This document shows, piece by piece, positions 37,086-47,605 of a DNA stretch of 64,000 nt (its first letter is position 1; every line of letters starts with the position of its first letter). Location of the stretch: positions 24,608,658 through 24,672,657 of the forward strand of contig OY997653.1 in the NCBI GenBank assembly GCA_963921795.1. The letters are read 5' to 3'. Below the pieces are notes generated by a model, which ran no database searches, was not told where the DNA came from, and saw nothing but the letters and a program-made list of their open reading frames with translations. Made by a program: the position numbers and the translations under genes. The DNA is from Nannobrachium achirus (Eukaryota; Chordata; Actinopteri; Myctophiformes; Myctophidae).

Positions 37086-37534
37086 AATCAAAAGTAAAAA
37101 ACATAGGCGTAGGCTAGCCCTGTTGCGTCCTAGTCTCTGTTTTCTCCAGGAGGTTCTGTGTCTGAGGTGTGAACAAACGAATTGGGTTTGAAATGTGATT
37201 TCTCTTCACAGGGGGACAGAATGAGGCCATGACAACTGGAGAATTAGGCACGGAAAAAGTTGGCACAGAGTAAAACGAAAAACAAAACAAAAACAACTAT
37301 TTGTCTTCCTAGGCCTTCCCTTATTTTGTTATTCCCTCCCCCGAGAGCTCTTAGATTACACAATAATAAAGGAATAACTTTTTACATACACTCAGAGTTC
37401 AATTTAAAGTCTGGCTTTTGCGGAGCAAGATGACAGAGGAATCCACCGCTGGCAGTTCTGGGGCAGAAAGGGATTCATTGTGCTATAAGCTGACAGGAAG
37501 GATCGTGTTCTGCACGTCTCTGGTGAAACGCATT

Positions 37535-37640
37535 AGAGCAGTGGTTCCCAAACTTTCTTTGGGCTTCAGTACACCTTTAGTTTACAGCAGTGGTTCTCAA
37601 CCTTTTCAGGCCGTGACCCCCCAAAATAGTCATATTTTAA
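37535..37640 (+). mobile_element. Two adjacent hAT left ends
   Basis: CAGTGGTTCCCAAACTTTC at about 37540 and CAGTGGTTCTCAACCTTTTC at about 37586 look like one element inserted near the head of another. No right ends were identified. Confidence 0.5.
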
Positions 37641-37919
37641 CTCGTTTTATATGGATAACACTAATAATGTACACATCCCAAGGAATATTTAAGCATTTAC
37701 ATTTGTAAAATTTGACCAGAATTGAGAGAGATGTGAATGAATATAGCTGTTGGTTCTTAATAGGCCTGGCCTGCAGTATGGAGGCGCGGCGAAGCGGCGC
37801 ATCCTCTCCAGGGGGCATAAACATGTCATTTAGCGCATAAAAGCAGCTCCGAGCACGTCTAAATGGTATGCTTTATTTTTTATGAAGTCAAACTTCTTAA
37901 TAGTATATCGCCACCGTAT

Positions 37920-38446
37920 TTAAAACCCATTTAGAACGGGTACACATTATTGTGTATCATTATTTTATGCTTTAACTATTGAAAAATAGCAGATATACAA
38001 GCTCTCACACTGCTATTTGCTAAGTGTCTTTTGAATCCTTCTAAGATTTTTTGAAAAACCTATGTTTCTATGTCAGCAATCTGGCTTAGCCATCGCCAAA
38101 GAAAAGGTCCTTTTCACTTAAATGGAGCTCAGCTAGTCTGTTCTTGAGACACTACTATGTCAGTGGTTCTCAAACCTTTTCATGTGATGGACCCCCAAAA
38201 TGATATTTATTTGGCCACGGACCCGCATCTCAAAATATTTAGCTCCAGGGACCACCCAGAAGCAAAATTTGAGTTACAAACGTTTCGCTTAAAAAATACA
38301 TATATTCAAAGATTTGCACATCACATTTTCGCGACTTTTTCAAAAATAGCAGATCTACAAGCTCGCAGCGCGGCACTCGGTGCCGCGCTGTGAGCTTGTA
38401 TATCTGCTATTTTTCAATAGTTAAAGCATTCAATAATGGGTTTTAA
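37920..38446 (+). mobile_element. Two-hairpin TTAA element, both TTAA ends present
   Basis: TTAAAACCCATTTAGAACGG at the left and AATGGGTTTTAA at the right. The first hairpin has lost its right arm (37981-38025). The second is intact (38341-38415). It sits in a CAGTGGTG-type hAT whose terminus (TTACTTTACACCACTG) ends at about 38489, 15 nt from an IMPG1 exon. Confidence 0.85.
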
Positions 38447-38503
38447 GTACAGTACTTGAGTAAATATGCTTAGTTACTTTACACCACTGGTTATCACCAT
38501 TAC

Positions 38504-38714
38504 CTGCACACGGCTCCGTGTCCCGGGACCACCTCACACTGTCCCCCGTCCCTGCAGTAGTCTGGCTGGAGGACACAGACGCTCTGACAGGGCTGGGCGT
38601 CCACTGACACGTAGCCTGGATCACACACACACTCCGCCTCCTTGGTCCAGCGGTTCACCACACACTGGGAGACCTCGGTGCACGCCAGGAACCTGCAGGG
38701 GTCCGCCTGGTCCG
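38504..38714 (-). CDS. impg1: IMPG1 EGF-like exon
   Basis: On the - strand the exon follows TCTGCATGCAG and is followed by GTAATG. It encodes ADQADPCRFLACTEVSQCVV, then six cysteines of a complete EGF-like unit ending SVDAQPC, then SVCVLQPDYCRDGGQCEVVP with the first cysteines of a second unit. It ends 2 nt into an Arg codon, so at least one more exon must follow. That exon should lie below 38504 and was not recognised. IMPG1 is a hyaluronan-binding glycoprotein of the matrix around photoreceptors. The ADQADPC junction matches IMPG1; the second EGF-like unit is more like IMPG2. Confidence 0.92.
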
Positions 38715-38812
38715 CTGCATGCAGACACAGGTACAGGGGAGAAGACGGAGAGAAGTAGAGATTAGCGGTGCAACGGTTAATAATCAAGCCGATTGATTTG
38801 ATTGATTATATA

Positions 38813-39103
38813 CAGTGTTTTTCAAACTTTTTCAAGTGAAATATTGATATGTATTTGGCCACGGACCCTCATCATGTATTGTGCCAGGGACCGCCAGAAG
38901 AGAACATTTATGTAAAAAAAATAACTAAGTTATTCAAACCTTTCCAAACTTTCTTTTGTTGTCTGCTATTGTTCAATAGACAACATAGGCCTATACATGG
39001 AAAAGTGGTTAAATGATTTTGACACTATGTACTTTTGCTGGAAACCCCCTGGAACCCCCCAAGCACTCCTATAGGGGTCCCGCTTAGAGAAGTTGAGAAC
39101 CAA
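38813..39103 (+). mobile_element. hAT-like MITE
   Basis: CAGTGTTTTTCAAACTTTTT at the left and GGGTCCCGCTTAGAGAAGTT GAGAACCAATTT at the right. It has inserted between GATTGATTTGATTGATTAT and GATCGATTGATAATCGATTC, which look like an older repeat. Confidence 0.65.
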
Positions 39104-40460
39104 TTTAAATGATCGATTGATAATCGATTCCTATTTTGGGCATGTAGGTGAAAAGATTAATCTAAAACAATGAAATTAATTTGATCTGGCAAAACGGGTA
39201 TGATTTTTAACATCTTTGTTTTAGTCTTTTCTCATGGAGTCAGTTTTAGGTTTCTTTGTTCGATATTTTAGGGTGATGTTTGTTTTGGTTTTTTATATAT
39301 TGAAGGGCAGATTGAAAAGCTCACTGTGAGCTTGTAGATCTTCCTATTGAAGCTTCACTATTTTAAAAAGTTATATAAACGTACATTCCCATTCCCAAGT
39401 ATTGGAGGTAAAACACACACCAATGCAGTTGTGCGCTGATTAGCACATTATATTATTTAGGAGCATTCACAGTAGCCTACATCTCTGCAATGCTTCAATT
39501 TGGACATGAATTTGAAACCCTTGAACATTACTGTCTGACATTCAACACAGGAAAAGACGTGGTGTTTTTCCAGAAGATGTTTGCCTCCTGTGAGGAGCAC
39601 ACATTAGCATTCACAGAACGGATCCACGCACACCTCCCATCCCCTTCCTTTTTTACTCCCCTCCGTTCTCTCCGGGAGGCTGTGAGATGTGCCTGGCTTT
39701 AATGAGCCGCTGGATCTTCGGTCTGCATTGAAATGATGAGCTTTTGGCCCGCCAGCAGGGCTGCGTTCTCAGACTAAACGTTATCTATGCTCATCTGGGG
39801 AAATGACTCTGCCTTCCGCAGGTTCGCCCTGGATGTGTAATTTAGGTTGACGCCAGGTCAATCATCTACTTATCTGTCAGTATCGGTAGTTACAGTCGCA
39901 CTCCTTGCGTGCGTGTGCGCACATATGGCAGCACGGAGGTGAAGTATCGGCGTGTGTGTGTGTGTGACAAAGACATTATGAGCATGAATGGAGATAGTGT
40001 ATTGTTTATTGTATTGTTGTGCATGTGTATACTATCACCAATTCACATACTGATGGTGGAGACAACCATGCAAGGTACAAACACGCTCTTCGGGAGCATT
40101 TAGGGGTTCAGTGCCTTGCTCGAGGAAATGTAAACAGCACATTATTGTACGGACAGACATTATGGCTAAAAGGATAACACAATGCGACATGTTTACATTG
40201 TGTATTAAATTCATGAACATACCGCGGCATAAAAAATTTACACAATAATACATGTCATCAAACAGATATTATGTGCAAAGGAGGAAAGAAAACGGCAGCA
40301 GTGAATGATAGGAATTTTACATCCAAGCTGTTTACACCAGGGGCGGAAGATGGAAGTGGATCTGGTTATACAGCTCCAGTTTCCACGGGAAATCTGCAGC
40401 ACCACAAAAACCTCAGACTAAATAACATATAGGATCATTTTCCTACTTATATTGATCCAA
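39104..40460. other. IMPG1 intron, no exon seen
   Basis: A module right arm (CACTGTGAGCTTGTAGATCT, about 39320) is present. Otherwise no coding sequence was recognised. Confidence 0.35.
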
Positions 40461-40584
40461 AATGACTGGCCATAGGTCTATTTGCAGGATTGCCCCTGTC
40501 GTACCAGTTTCCCCAGCAGACGTGGTGCTGTGGTCTGCAGCCATGAATTCAGCTGACAGTGCTATTGGAGGAGTGACTGGAAGC

Positions 40585-41345
40585 TGCCTACGAAAGAAAG
40601 ATGGTCAAAATACGCAGACCTGTTTGCGGAGTGCAGGGAAAGTGGATGGAGTGCAGAGGCTTTGTTGGCAGCTCCACGTCACGCCTGCTCAAGGACGAGG
40701 TGCTACGAGGCAGGGGTGTCGCACCAAATTCTGGGCCCTGGGTACAAGGATTCACTGCGGGCCCCCCATGAATGAAATTCTTCATAGGGGGACGGAATTT
40801 AACCCATTTAGACCGGGAATGCATTATTTTGTGCTTTAACTATTGAAAAATAGCAGATATACAAGCTCACTGCGAGCTTGTAGATCTGCTATTTTTGAAA
40901 AGTCTTGATTTTTGTTGTCAGTGGTGCTCAAACTTTTTCATGTGAAGGACCCCCAAAATGATATGTATATGGCAACCGACCCCCATCTCAAAATATTTAG
41001 TTCCCGGGACCCCCCCCCAGAAGCAAAATTTCGCTTAAAAAATACATATAGTCAAAGATTTGCACACATTTTCACGACTTTTCAAAAATAGCAGATCTAC
41101 AGTACAAGCTTGCAGCGCGGCACTTGGTGCTGCACTGTGAGCTTGTATACAGTATCTGCTATTTTTCAATAGCTAAAGTATAAAATAATTAAGGTCCCTC
41201 CAGCTTGGGCCCTAGACCCCTAGTAACTCAGTCCCACTCCCCCCCTCGTGACGCCCCTGTGCGGGGAGACAGACTGAGCAAGGCCACCAAAGAACTCTCA
41301 GAGGAAGCAGAGAAACCAAACAACTGGCTCTGGCTGCGACAATTG
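40585..41345 (+). pseudogene. LINE reverse transcriptase C-terminal remnant, split by a MITE
   Basis: Before 40711 one frame reads KYADLFAECRESGW and another reads MECRGFVGSSTSRLLKDEVL. After 41259 the frame continues DRLSKATKELSEEAEKPNNW LWLRQLAW. This order (KYA-L--CR--GW, CRGF, A----AE----WLW-R) is the tail of fish L1/Tx1-like ORF2 proteins as I know them. It is frameshifted and interrupted. Confidence 0.6.
40711..41259. mobile_element. Composite MITE (CAGGGGTGTCGCAC ends) within a LINE remnant
   Basis: The ends CAGGGGTGTCGCACC and CGTGACGCCCCTG are intact. Modules lie at 40846-40899 and 41084-41167. The flanking 8-mers do not match. Confidence 0.85.
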
Positions 41346-41825
41346 GCTTGGGGGGGGAACATCAAAATAAGATGAGCAGCGGGGGGTGTTAGGGAGACGT
41401 TCACTGCCCCTCCACCAGGAGATGTTTTGGATAAGGGCCAAAACATCCATGAATGGTGTGTGGTCCCCCGCTGAAGAACCTGGTATGCGGTCAGCTTTAG
41501 GCCTGGCTCAGGGAAGAAGAGGACGCCCCTGCCATGCATAGTCCACCCTAGACTAGAGCTTAAGATTTCAGCCCGACGGGACCCGACTGGACCGGCGTGG
41601 TGCGGGCTGGGCCGGGGCCAATTGGTCACGTTATTTGTCAGGCTTTGTGTTGATTAGGGCTTTTTTAATCCGTTTTTTAAGCAGTTTAAGCAGTTTATTT
41701 AATATATTATCTTATATTTCAATGAATCGACAAAAATAAATCCCTTTTTTTATAATAAAGTTAATCGATTAGTCTAATTAACCACTCAACCCTGTATTAT
41801 ACTTTGTTGTACAATAGTGGTATAC

Positions 41826-41892
41826 AAAAATAGACGCTCTACAATCTGTTGCATCGCAACGTGTTGGAAGCTTGAAGTTGTAGGTCTGCTAT
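41826..41892. repeat. Palindromic module, diverged
   Basis: AAAATAGACGCTCTACAATC and GTAGGTCTGCTATTTGC arms with the loop GCATCGCAACGTG. No carrier recognised. Confidence 0.6.
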
Positions 41893-41940
41893 TTGCACTC
41901 TAAAAGAATAATTGTTCATGAATCGTTAATTGAGTTGAAA

Positions 41941-41941
<1 letters not shown>

Positions 41942-42003
<62 letters not shown>

Positions 42004-42020
42004 GTGCGTGCGTGCACGTA
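41942..42020. repeat. (GT)n tract, (CA)n in the IMPG1 transcript
   Basis: It begins about 65 nt downstream of the IMPG1 donor at 42083 in transcript direction. As RNA it is (CA)n, the type of sequence bound by hnRNP L. Confidence 0.93.
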
Positions 42021-42083
42021 TGTGTGCACGTGTGTGCGCGTATGTCTGCATGCCTGCGTGAGTGTGTGAGTGCGTGCACATAC

Positions 42084-42303
42084 CTGGCTCTACGTCCAGT
42101 GAGTGTGTGTCTATCTGGATGTGCAGGCGCTGTGCTGCGTCGGTGCAGAACTTCTCCAGCACACAGTGAACGGCGTCGGTGATGTTGTACGGCACGGAGC
42201 TGGCAAACTTCATCTTGCTGTTCACCACCACACTGCCCTGACGAAAGTTCAGGATCTCCAGCTGCTTGAAGCCCGTCAGGTTGGACTGCAGGTACGGCAA
42301 CAG
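42084..42303 (-). CDS. impg1: IMPG1 second SEA domain, C-terminal half
   Basis: On the - strand it follows TTTCCTTTTAG and is followed by GTATGT. This 220-nt exon encodes [20 protein letters not shown], then [13 protein letters not shown] and [19 protein letters not shown], ending SLDVEP. The Asn in SNLT and YNIT are possible glycosylation sites. GSVVV is the canonical SEA self-cleavage motif. The exon joins in phase 0 to 48268-48953 and in phase 1 to the EGF exon. Agreement with vertebrate IMPG1 is very high. Confidence 0.95.
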
Positions 42304-42416
42304 CTAAAAGGAAATATCAATATTTTACTTTGAGTCAAGTGATGATAATACTATGGATCATAGAATGAGAAATTCTTAGTTAATCAGTTTGTTAGAAGAT
42401 TTAACGATGATGTTTG

Positions 42417-42449
<33 letters not shown>
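42417..42449. repeat. (TTGA)n microsatellite
   Basis: About eight TTGA units in the IMPG1 intron. Confidence 0.9.
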
Positions 42450-42494
42450 CATTCTGTCAAAGCTATTGTGTAAGAAATTGTGAAAACATGCTGC

Positions 42495-42780
42495 TCTCTA
42501 TAATGCCTGCCCATGGTCTGCCGGGCGCCTGATGGAGGGGAAAGGAACTGGTTGGAATAACGTGTTCCTTCCACACGCTACGTCCTACCGGGGAATCTCC
42601 CCCTGTCAGGTGATAAGAAGCAGCCTGCACACTCCGTATGCATTGAAGGAAGCATGAGCTTAGTTCGGGGCTCTCCCCAGTTTGGCAGAGGGAGAGTAGC
42701 GCCAAGATTACAGTTTAGGCAATTGGCACTGGGTGAAAAATAGGTTACAAAATTGTGGGATAACATTTTTAAGAAAAATA
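42495..42780 (+). repeat. tRNA-headed SINE-like repeat, 5' truncated
   Basis: It begins within the body (CTATAATGCCTGCCCATGG) and runs through GGAACTGGTTGGAATAACGT and GCAATTGGCACTGGGTG, matching 18290-18545 without the tRNA-like head. Confidence 0.75.
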
Positions 42781-43420
42781 AAAGTAATTTGTGAAAATGT
42801 AATTATGACCTATGTCCACGTTTGTGTGCCTGTGCGTGCACTTTTATGATTGTCTTCATTTGGTCCAGCACCTGCTATCTGTGTGTATGAGCGACCTGCA
42901 CAAGAACACAGGTATTATGCAAACAACGAGAGGGAAACAAAAAAGACAAATTAATAGATTTTTGCATTGCCGAGAGCGACATTAAACTGGAGAAAAAACC
43001 CCCACAATGGACAGTTTTGTTTCCCTGAGTCCCTTATGATCACATAATTGTGTCTGTCAATGCTATGAAGGAAACAGAATGCCAGAACACAATGCATAAT
43101 AAAACAGGACAAAAGGGAATGAACGTGTCGTGTACACTGAGTGTTCATTAATTAAGACCATCTGTATAGAACATGGTCTTTGTATGTGATAATTGCCATG
43201 TTTTTCACTGTCACCGCTGGGGGGGATACAGGACATGCCCCCCTGACGGCTTACAATTGAATGCTACCAGAGCTATGCCAGTGTTTGCCAACCTGTTTTC
43301 CTTGGAGCCCCCCACCCCACCCCCTTCTTACGTCTAACAAAAGCCGAGCCCCCACTCCAATGCACGCATGCACACATGTTCCATATTCAACATACTGTAT
43401 CTGCCCTATATACTATACAT
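42781..43420. other. IMPG1 intron, no feature seen
   Basis: No exon and no intact repeat was recognised. Confidence 0.3.
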
Positions 43421-43850
43421 CAGGGGTCTTCAACGTTTTCAGGCCAAGGACCCCTTAGTCGAGAGAGAGAGATGAAGCAGGGACCCCCACAACCCATAGA
43501 TACCATATTGTTTAATTTCATCTTTTGACAGCACAATCATCAGTGTATTTTGGGTTCATTCTAAATTTGTTTCCATATTTAACCACTTGAACCGTCAATA
43601 CTTAATAAACTTGACCCATCGCTCTGTACAAGTCTGCTCTTTTTCCCCTCGACACCAAACCTCTTTGCCAAAAATAGCCGATCTACAAGCTGAGCTTGTA
43701 GATCTATCTATTTTGGGCTAAAGTTCTCTGAATATGGACGCTAGTGTTCAAGTAGTTAATATAGAAAAGGAGAAAAAGCTTCTATCACACAAAACTTTGG
43801 AGGACCCATGTAGTAACTCTAAGGACCCCACCCCCTGTTGAAGACCCATG
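43421..43850 (+). mobile_element. hAT-like MITE, family 1
   Basis: The ends CAGGGGTCTTCAACG and TGTTGAAGACCCATG lie between perfect duplications CTATACAT (43413-43420 and 43851-43858). The module at 43671-43714 has lost its loop, leaving the arms back to back. Confidence 0.92.
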
Positions 43851-43875
43851 CTATACATCTTGCATTTCAAATAGC

Positions 43876-43910
43876 AAAAAATAGCCGATCAGATCTACAA
43901 GCTCAAAAAA
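43876..43910. repeat. Half palindromic module
   Basis: AAAAAATAGCCGATCAGATC TACAAGCTC: left arm only, 26 bp beyond the family 1 copy. Confidence 0.5.
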
Positions 43911-44216
43911 ACGTTGCAATGGGATCACCTATTATCAATATTATCCAGATTATATTTATTTGTGCTTCACATTGATGTTACGTGTGGGATTTTGCTATGT
44001 TACATTGTTGATAAAGGGAAACGACATCCACATCCCCCAGGTGCTGAGTGACGAACAGCACAAGGAGAAAATAATTAAAGGCTCGCACACTGAGGTCTCA
44101 GATGCCACAGATGCTTAATTGCAAAAAAAAAAAAAGAAACGCTCTGACGTTCAAACGCTCCTCCTCAGACTTCCTCAGACCTCAAAGGTTACTCATCTAA
44201 CAGATAGTTTTCCGAA

Positions 44217-44264
<48 letters not shown>
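44217..44264. repeat. (TGTC)n microsatellite
   Basis: Twelve tetranucleotide units. Confidence 0.95.
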
Positions 44265-44799
44265 AGAACCCCCCCCCACCCCCAAATGTTGTCTCACTCT
44301 CAGCTTTCCTACTGTAAATACATGGCAAGAGGGGTAGGGCAGGGGTTACTTTGGACTATATCATTTTTGAGAGTCAAAATGCCATAACCACTTTCACCCT
44401 GGTGTCCCTATTTGGAGCATTTTATTGTAGATGGAAATTGTAGATTGGCTGCGCTGTTGTCTTCTGTCCTCTCACTCCTTTTCTAAAGCTACTAGGCCTC
44501 AGGGTTCCCTACCACCCTCCGGCTCCTGCCACTGTGGCTGAACAACCTACTTTTCACATTGTAATTCCCTTATCCCTGTTTTCCTCAGCTCATTACCCTT
44601 ATACCGAATTGCTACTTGGTAATACAATGAAAAATATATTTCCCCAGCCTAACGTTGAAATTATTCAATTCGTTTCTCTTATAATCCAAATCAGAGGCGT
44701 CATCATAGAGAGAACTAGGGCATGGCAACGAAAGAGACCACTCAAGACCTATTTTAGAAGTTTACTTTGGGAAACGTCGATGACCTGCTCAAAATAGGC

Positions 44800-45175
44800 A
44801 CAGTTGAGCCAGAAGGCAAAGCTCTGTCTACAGAGCAATCTTCGTTCCTACTCTCACCTGTGGTCATGTAGTGTAGTGTTTGTTATGACCAAAAGAATAA
44901 GGTTGTGGATACAAACGGACAATATGAGTTTTCTCAGACAGGTGGCTGGCATCTCCCTTAGAGATAGGATGAGAAGTTCAGTCACCCGAGAGAGACTTGG
45001 AAATCACTTGGAAAGGAGCCAGCTTAAGGTGGTTCGGGCATCTAGTACGGATGCCTCCTGAGCGTCTCCCTAGGGAGGTCCTCGCTTCACGTTCCACTGG
45101 GAGGAGACCCCGTGGCAGACCAAAGACCAGATGGGGGGATTACATCTCCACACTTGTGATTAGCTACCATTGCCT
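44800..45175 (+). pseudogene. LINE ORF C-terminal remnant
   Basis: Frames read VAGISLRDRMRSSVTRERLG, then after a frameshift RWFGHLVRMPPERLP and STGRRPRGRPKTRWGDYIS. This is the familiar C-terminal tail of a fish non-LTR retrotransposon. No catalytic reverse transcriptase segment is left. Confidence 0.75.
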
Positions 45176-45199
45176 TCTAAAGTTTGCGTATGAGACCTG

Positions 45200-45480
45200 A
45201 CGGTCTTACTGGTTGTATTGTCCATACAATCCTAGGGGTGGAATACATCTGCACAACTCAGAATGAGTTGAACTAAACAGGAAAACAATGCCAATTTGTG
45301 AATGACATTGAAGCTGTATTGTGTCGTTTTTTTTGCCTAAATAAAATGTGTTGTCCAATCTGTCTGGTACAGAGACTACAGACGGTCGCAAGTTACTATG
45401 AAAAGCTCCACCGGCTCTCCGTCAGTCATGTCACGGCTCCACCGGCTGTCCGTCAGTCACGTTGCGTCACGCCACACTTT
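45200..45480. other. IMPG1 intron between LINE fragments
   Basis: It holds short repeats of GCTCCACCGGCT-CCGTCAGTCA, which recur at about 45747. No exon. Confidence 0.35.
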
Positions 45481-45482
45481 TG

Positions 45483-45690
45483 CCCTCACTTCACGTTCCA
45501 CTGGGAGGAGACCCCGTGGTAGATGGGGGGGATTACATCTTCATTCTCCACACTTGTAGATCTTACGTAAGATCTTACGATCTTACGTACCCCCGGAGGA
45601 AGTGGATAATCTAGGCAAGACTGGAAATCTCTGTTACCCCCACAACCCGATTCCAGATAAGCGGTTGAAAATGGATGGATGGATGGTTAT
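45483..45690 (+). mobile_element. LINE 3' terminus with (ATGG)n tail
   Basis: It repeats TTCCACTGGGAGGAGACCCC GTGG from the LINE remnant. It then continues to CCGATTCCAGATAAGCGG, TTGAAAATGGATGGATGGAT, the usual 3' end of this fish LINE group. Confidence 0.7.
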
Positions 45691-45723
45691 CGAGTGTATG
45701 GTTGCAGACAAGATGTTTAACAT

Positions 45724-46120
45724 GTGTGTCACATATCACAGTCACAGCTCCACCGGCTGTCTGTCAGTCACGTTACGTCACGCCACACTTTTGCCCTACT
45801 CTTATCTCCGGCACCGTTGCCCCTATCTATGCCAAACTTTGCACACACACTCCTTGGCTGGCAAACCACAACCTCCACCCCTCATTCCTCACATGCCCCT
45901 CTTCTAGCGCCACCATCAGGCCGATTTTTGCAAAACACATTTTTGGACACTGCTCCTACAGATTTTGGCTTAAAATCACGCAACGCGGTACACAGTATCT
46001 CTAAATCAACATGGATCAGTCCCATTTCCCATATTCCCTCCTGATTGGCTACGATTGCCTTCTAAAGTTTGTGTATGCGACGTGACGGTCGCTATAACTA
46101 CTATATAACTATACTACTAT
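45724..46120 (-). repeat. Repeat related to the 130-bp satellite at 55.7 kb
   Basis: On the + strand it contains GCGCCACCATCAGGCCGATT and TTGGACACTGCTCCTACAGA, the complement of the 55693-56042 unit. It also has TGCCAAACTTTGCACACACA, shared with 56300-56330. Confidence 0.75.
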
Positions 46121-46163
46121 ATAACTTATACAATCCGGTGTCTGGTTTGACACAATCCTGTTT

Positions 46164-46556
46164 GTGTTTGACAAACATTTTGATCTGAAGGTCAGAATAA
46201 AAATGTCTCCCTCAGGCAAACAGAGAAACAGGCAGGTGTTATCAGCTCAGTGGTATATTTCAACGCTTGCACAGGAGATCAGGGTTCAAATCCAGATTAT
46301 AAGAAAGTTACAAAAAGAGTTCAGGCCATGGCTCCATATTCATGAAATATCTTCTAAAAGCTTACTTAGAACTTATTTTATCTCACAAGTTTTGGACAAC
46401 ACAGAATATTTCTCGAAGATAATATCTTTGAAAAAGACATATTCGACAGTTCAGGTTCTGATAAAGATCCAGTCTGGTTTATGCGGACATGGGCACCATA
46501 TTTTCACAAACCCAAACAGGAACCCTTTATCTCTAAATCTGAATAAAAAGTTGTGA
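46164..46556 (+). other. Open stretch of 130 codons, no recognised product
   Basis: The frame is open but starts in and follows repeat sequence, matches no family I know, and lacks codon bias. It is more likely chance or repeat-derived than a gene. Confidence 0.15.
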
Positions 46557-46569
46557 GCGTGAAATGTTA

Positions 46570-46911
46570 TTTTAAAGGAGCTATAGTCGACTTTTTCTTG
46601 AAAAACGGACGCTAAAATGAAAACAATGTCAAAAATATTTTATAAAAAATATTAAGCTTCATATGTGTTTCAATTAAAAAATGACCACAAAAGGCGTAAA
46701 GTAATGATAAAATAATCATTTTGGCCATTGTCAGGCTGACTTTGTTTATATCCCTCTTCTAGGGATGTAAACAAAGTCAGCCTGACAAAATGATTATTTT
46801 ATCATTATTTTTAAGCTTTTTGTGGTAATTTTTTAATAGAAACACATATATGAAGCTATTTTTATTTTAGCGTCCGTTTTTCAAGAAAAAGTCGACTATA
46901 GCTCCTTTAAG
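46570..46911. repeat. 342-bp fold-back with about 150-bp arms
   Basis: TTTTAAAGGAGCTATAGTCG at the left end is the complement of the right end CGACTATAGCTCCTTTAA. Pairing continues, with a few mismatches, to the centre near TCTTCTAGGGATG. The transcript of either strand could form a long hairpin. Confidence 0.93.
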
Positions 46912-47141
46912 TGTGGTGAAAAGCAGGACAATTTGGAAGTGAATGTTGAACACAGAGAATTTTGTCTACTACCGTAGTATCAAGGGCAAGACCACTAGCT
47001 TCCACCCGCCTATATCACCAGACTGCTGAACAATGCCTGATCACCGTCAATCACCACCTACAGTATCTCCACCTATCACCGCCTGTCACCAGGCCTGTCT
47101 GTCAACTGGTACTCCCTACATGTGGATATGTTCCTCTGTGC

Positions 47142-47605
47142 CAGTGGTGGAAAAAGTACTCCACTCCTCAGTACATTCTTTACAAAAGAATACTTTTTTT
47201 ATTAATGAAAATAGCAGATCAACTGTGAGCTAGATCCTCCATTTTCAAATGGCCGAAATGTATCCACAACTTTCCAACATCCCATCGTGCATTGTGCAAA
47301 AGTTGCACGGAGCTTCCGGCGCCGCAGCCGAGTGTGATCTACAAGCTCACAACGGCTGCATCTGCGACGCGACGTGAGCTTGTATGTCTGCTGTTAACCG
47401 GAAGTGTGGTGCAAAAAATTCTCCAGTAAATTCCCGCGGAAAGAGGTGGATATAGGGCTGATGTGGTTACTGTATGTTTTGTAATAATAATCAAAATCTA
47501 CAAAATAACTAGAAACTAAAGTTGTCAAATAATTGTAGAGGAGTAAAAGTATTGGGAATTGGAAATACTCCAGTTAAGTAATGCTCAAGTAAAGTACTTA
47601 TCATG
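47142..47605 (+). mobile_element. CAGTGGTGGAAAAAGTAC hAT copy, right end unclear
   Basis: Starts CCAGTGGTGGAAAAAGTACT. Late in the interval TACTCCAGTTAAGTAATGCT and CAAGTAAAGTACTT belong to the same family. Two module remnants lie inside (47209-47247 and 47335-47395). Confidence 0.6.
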
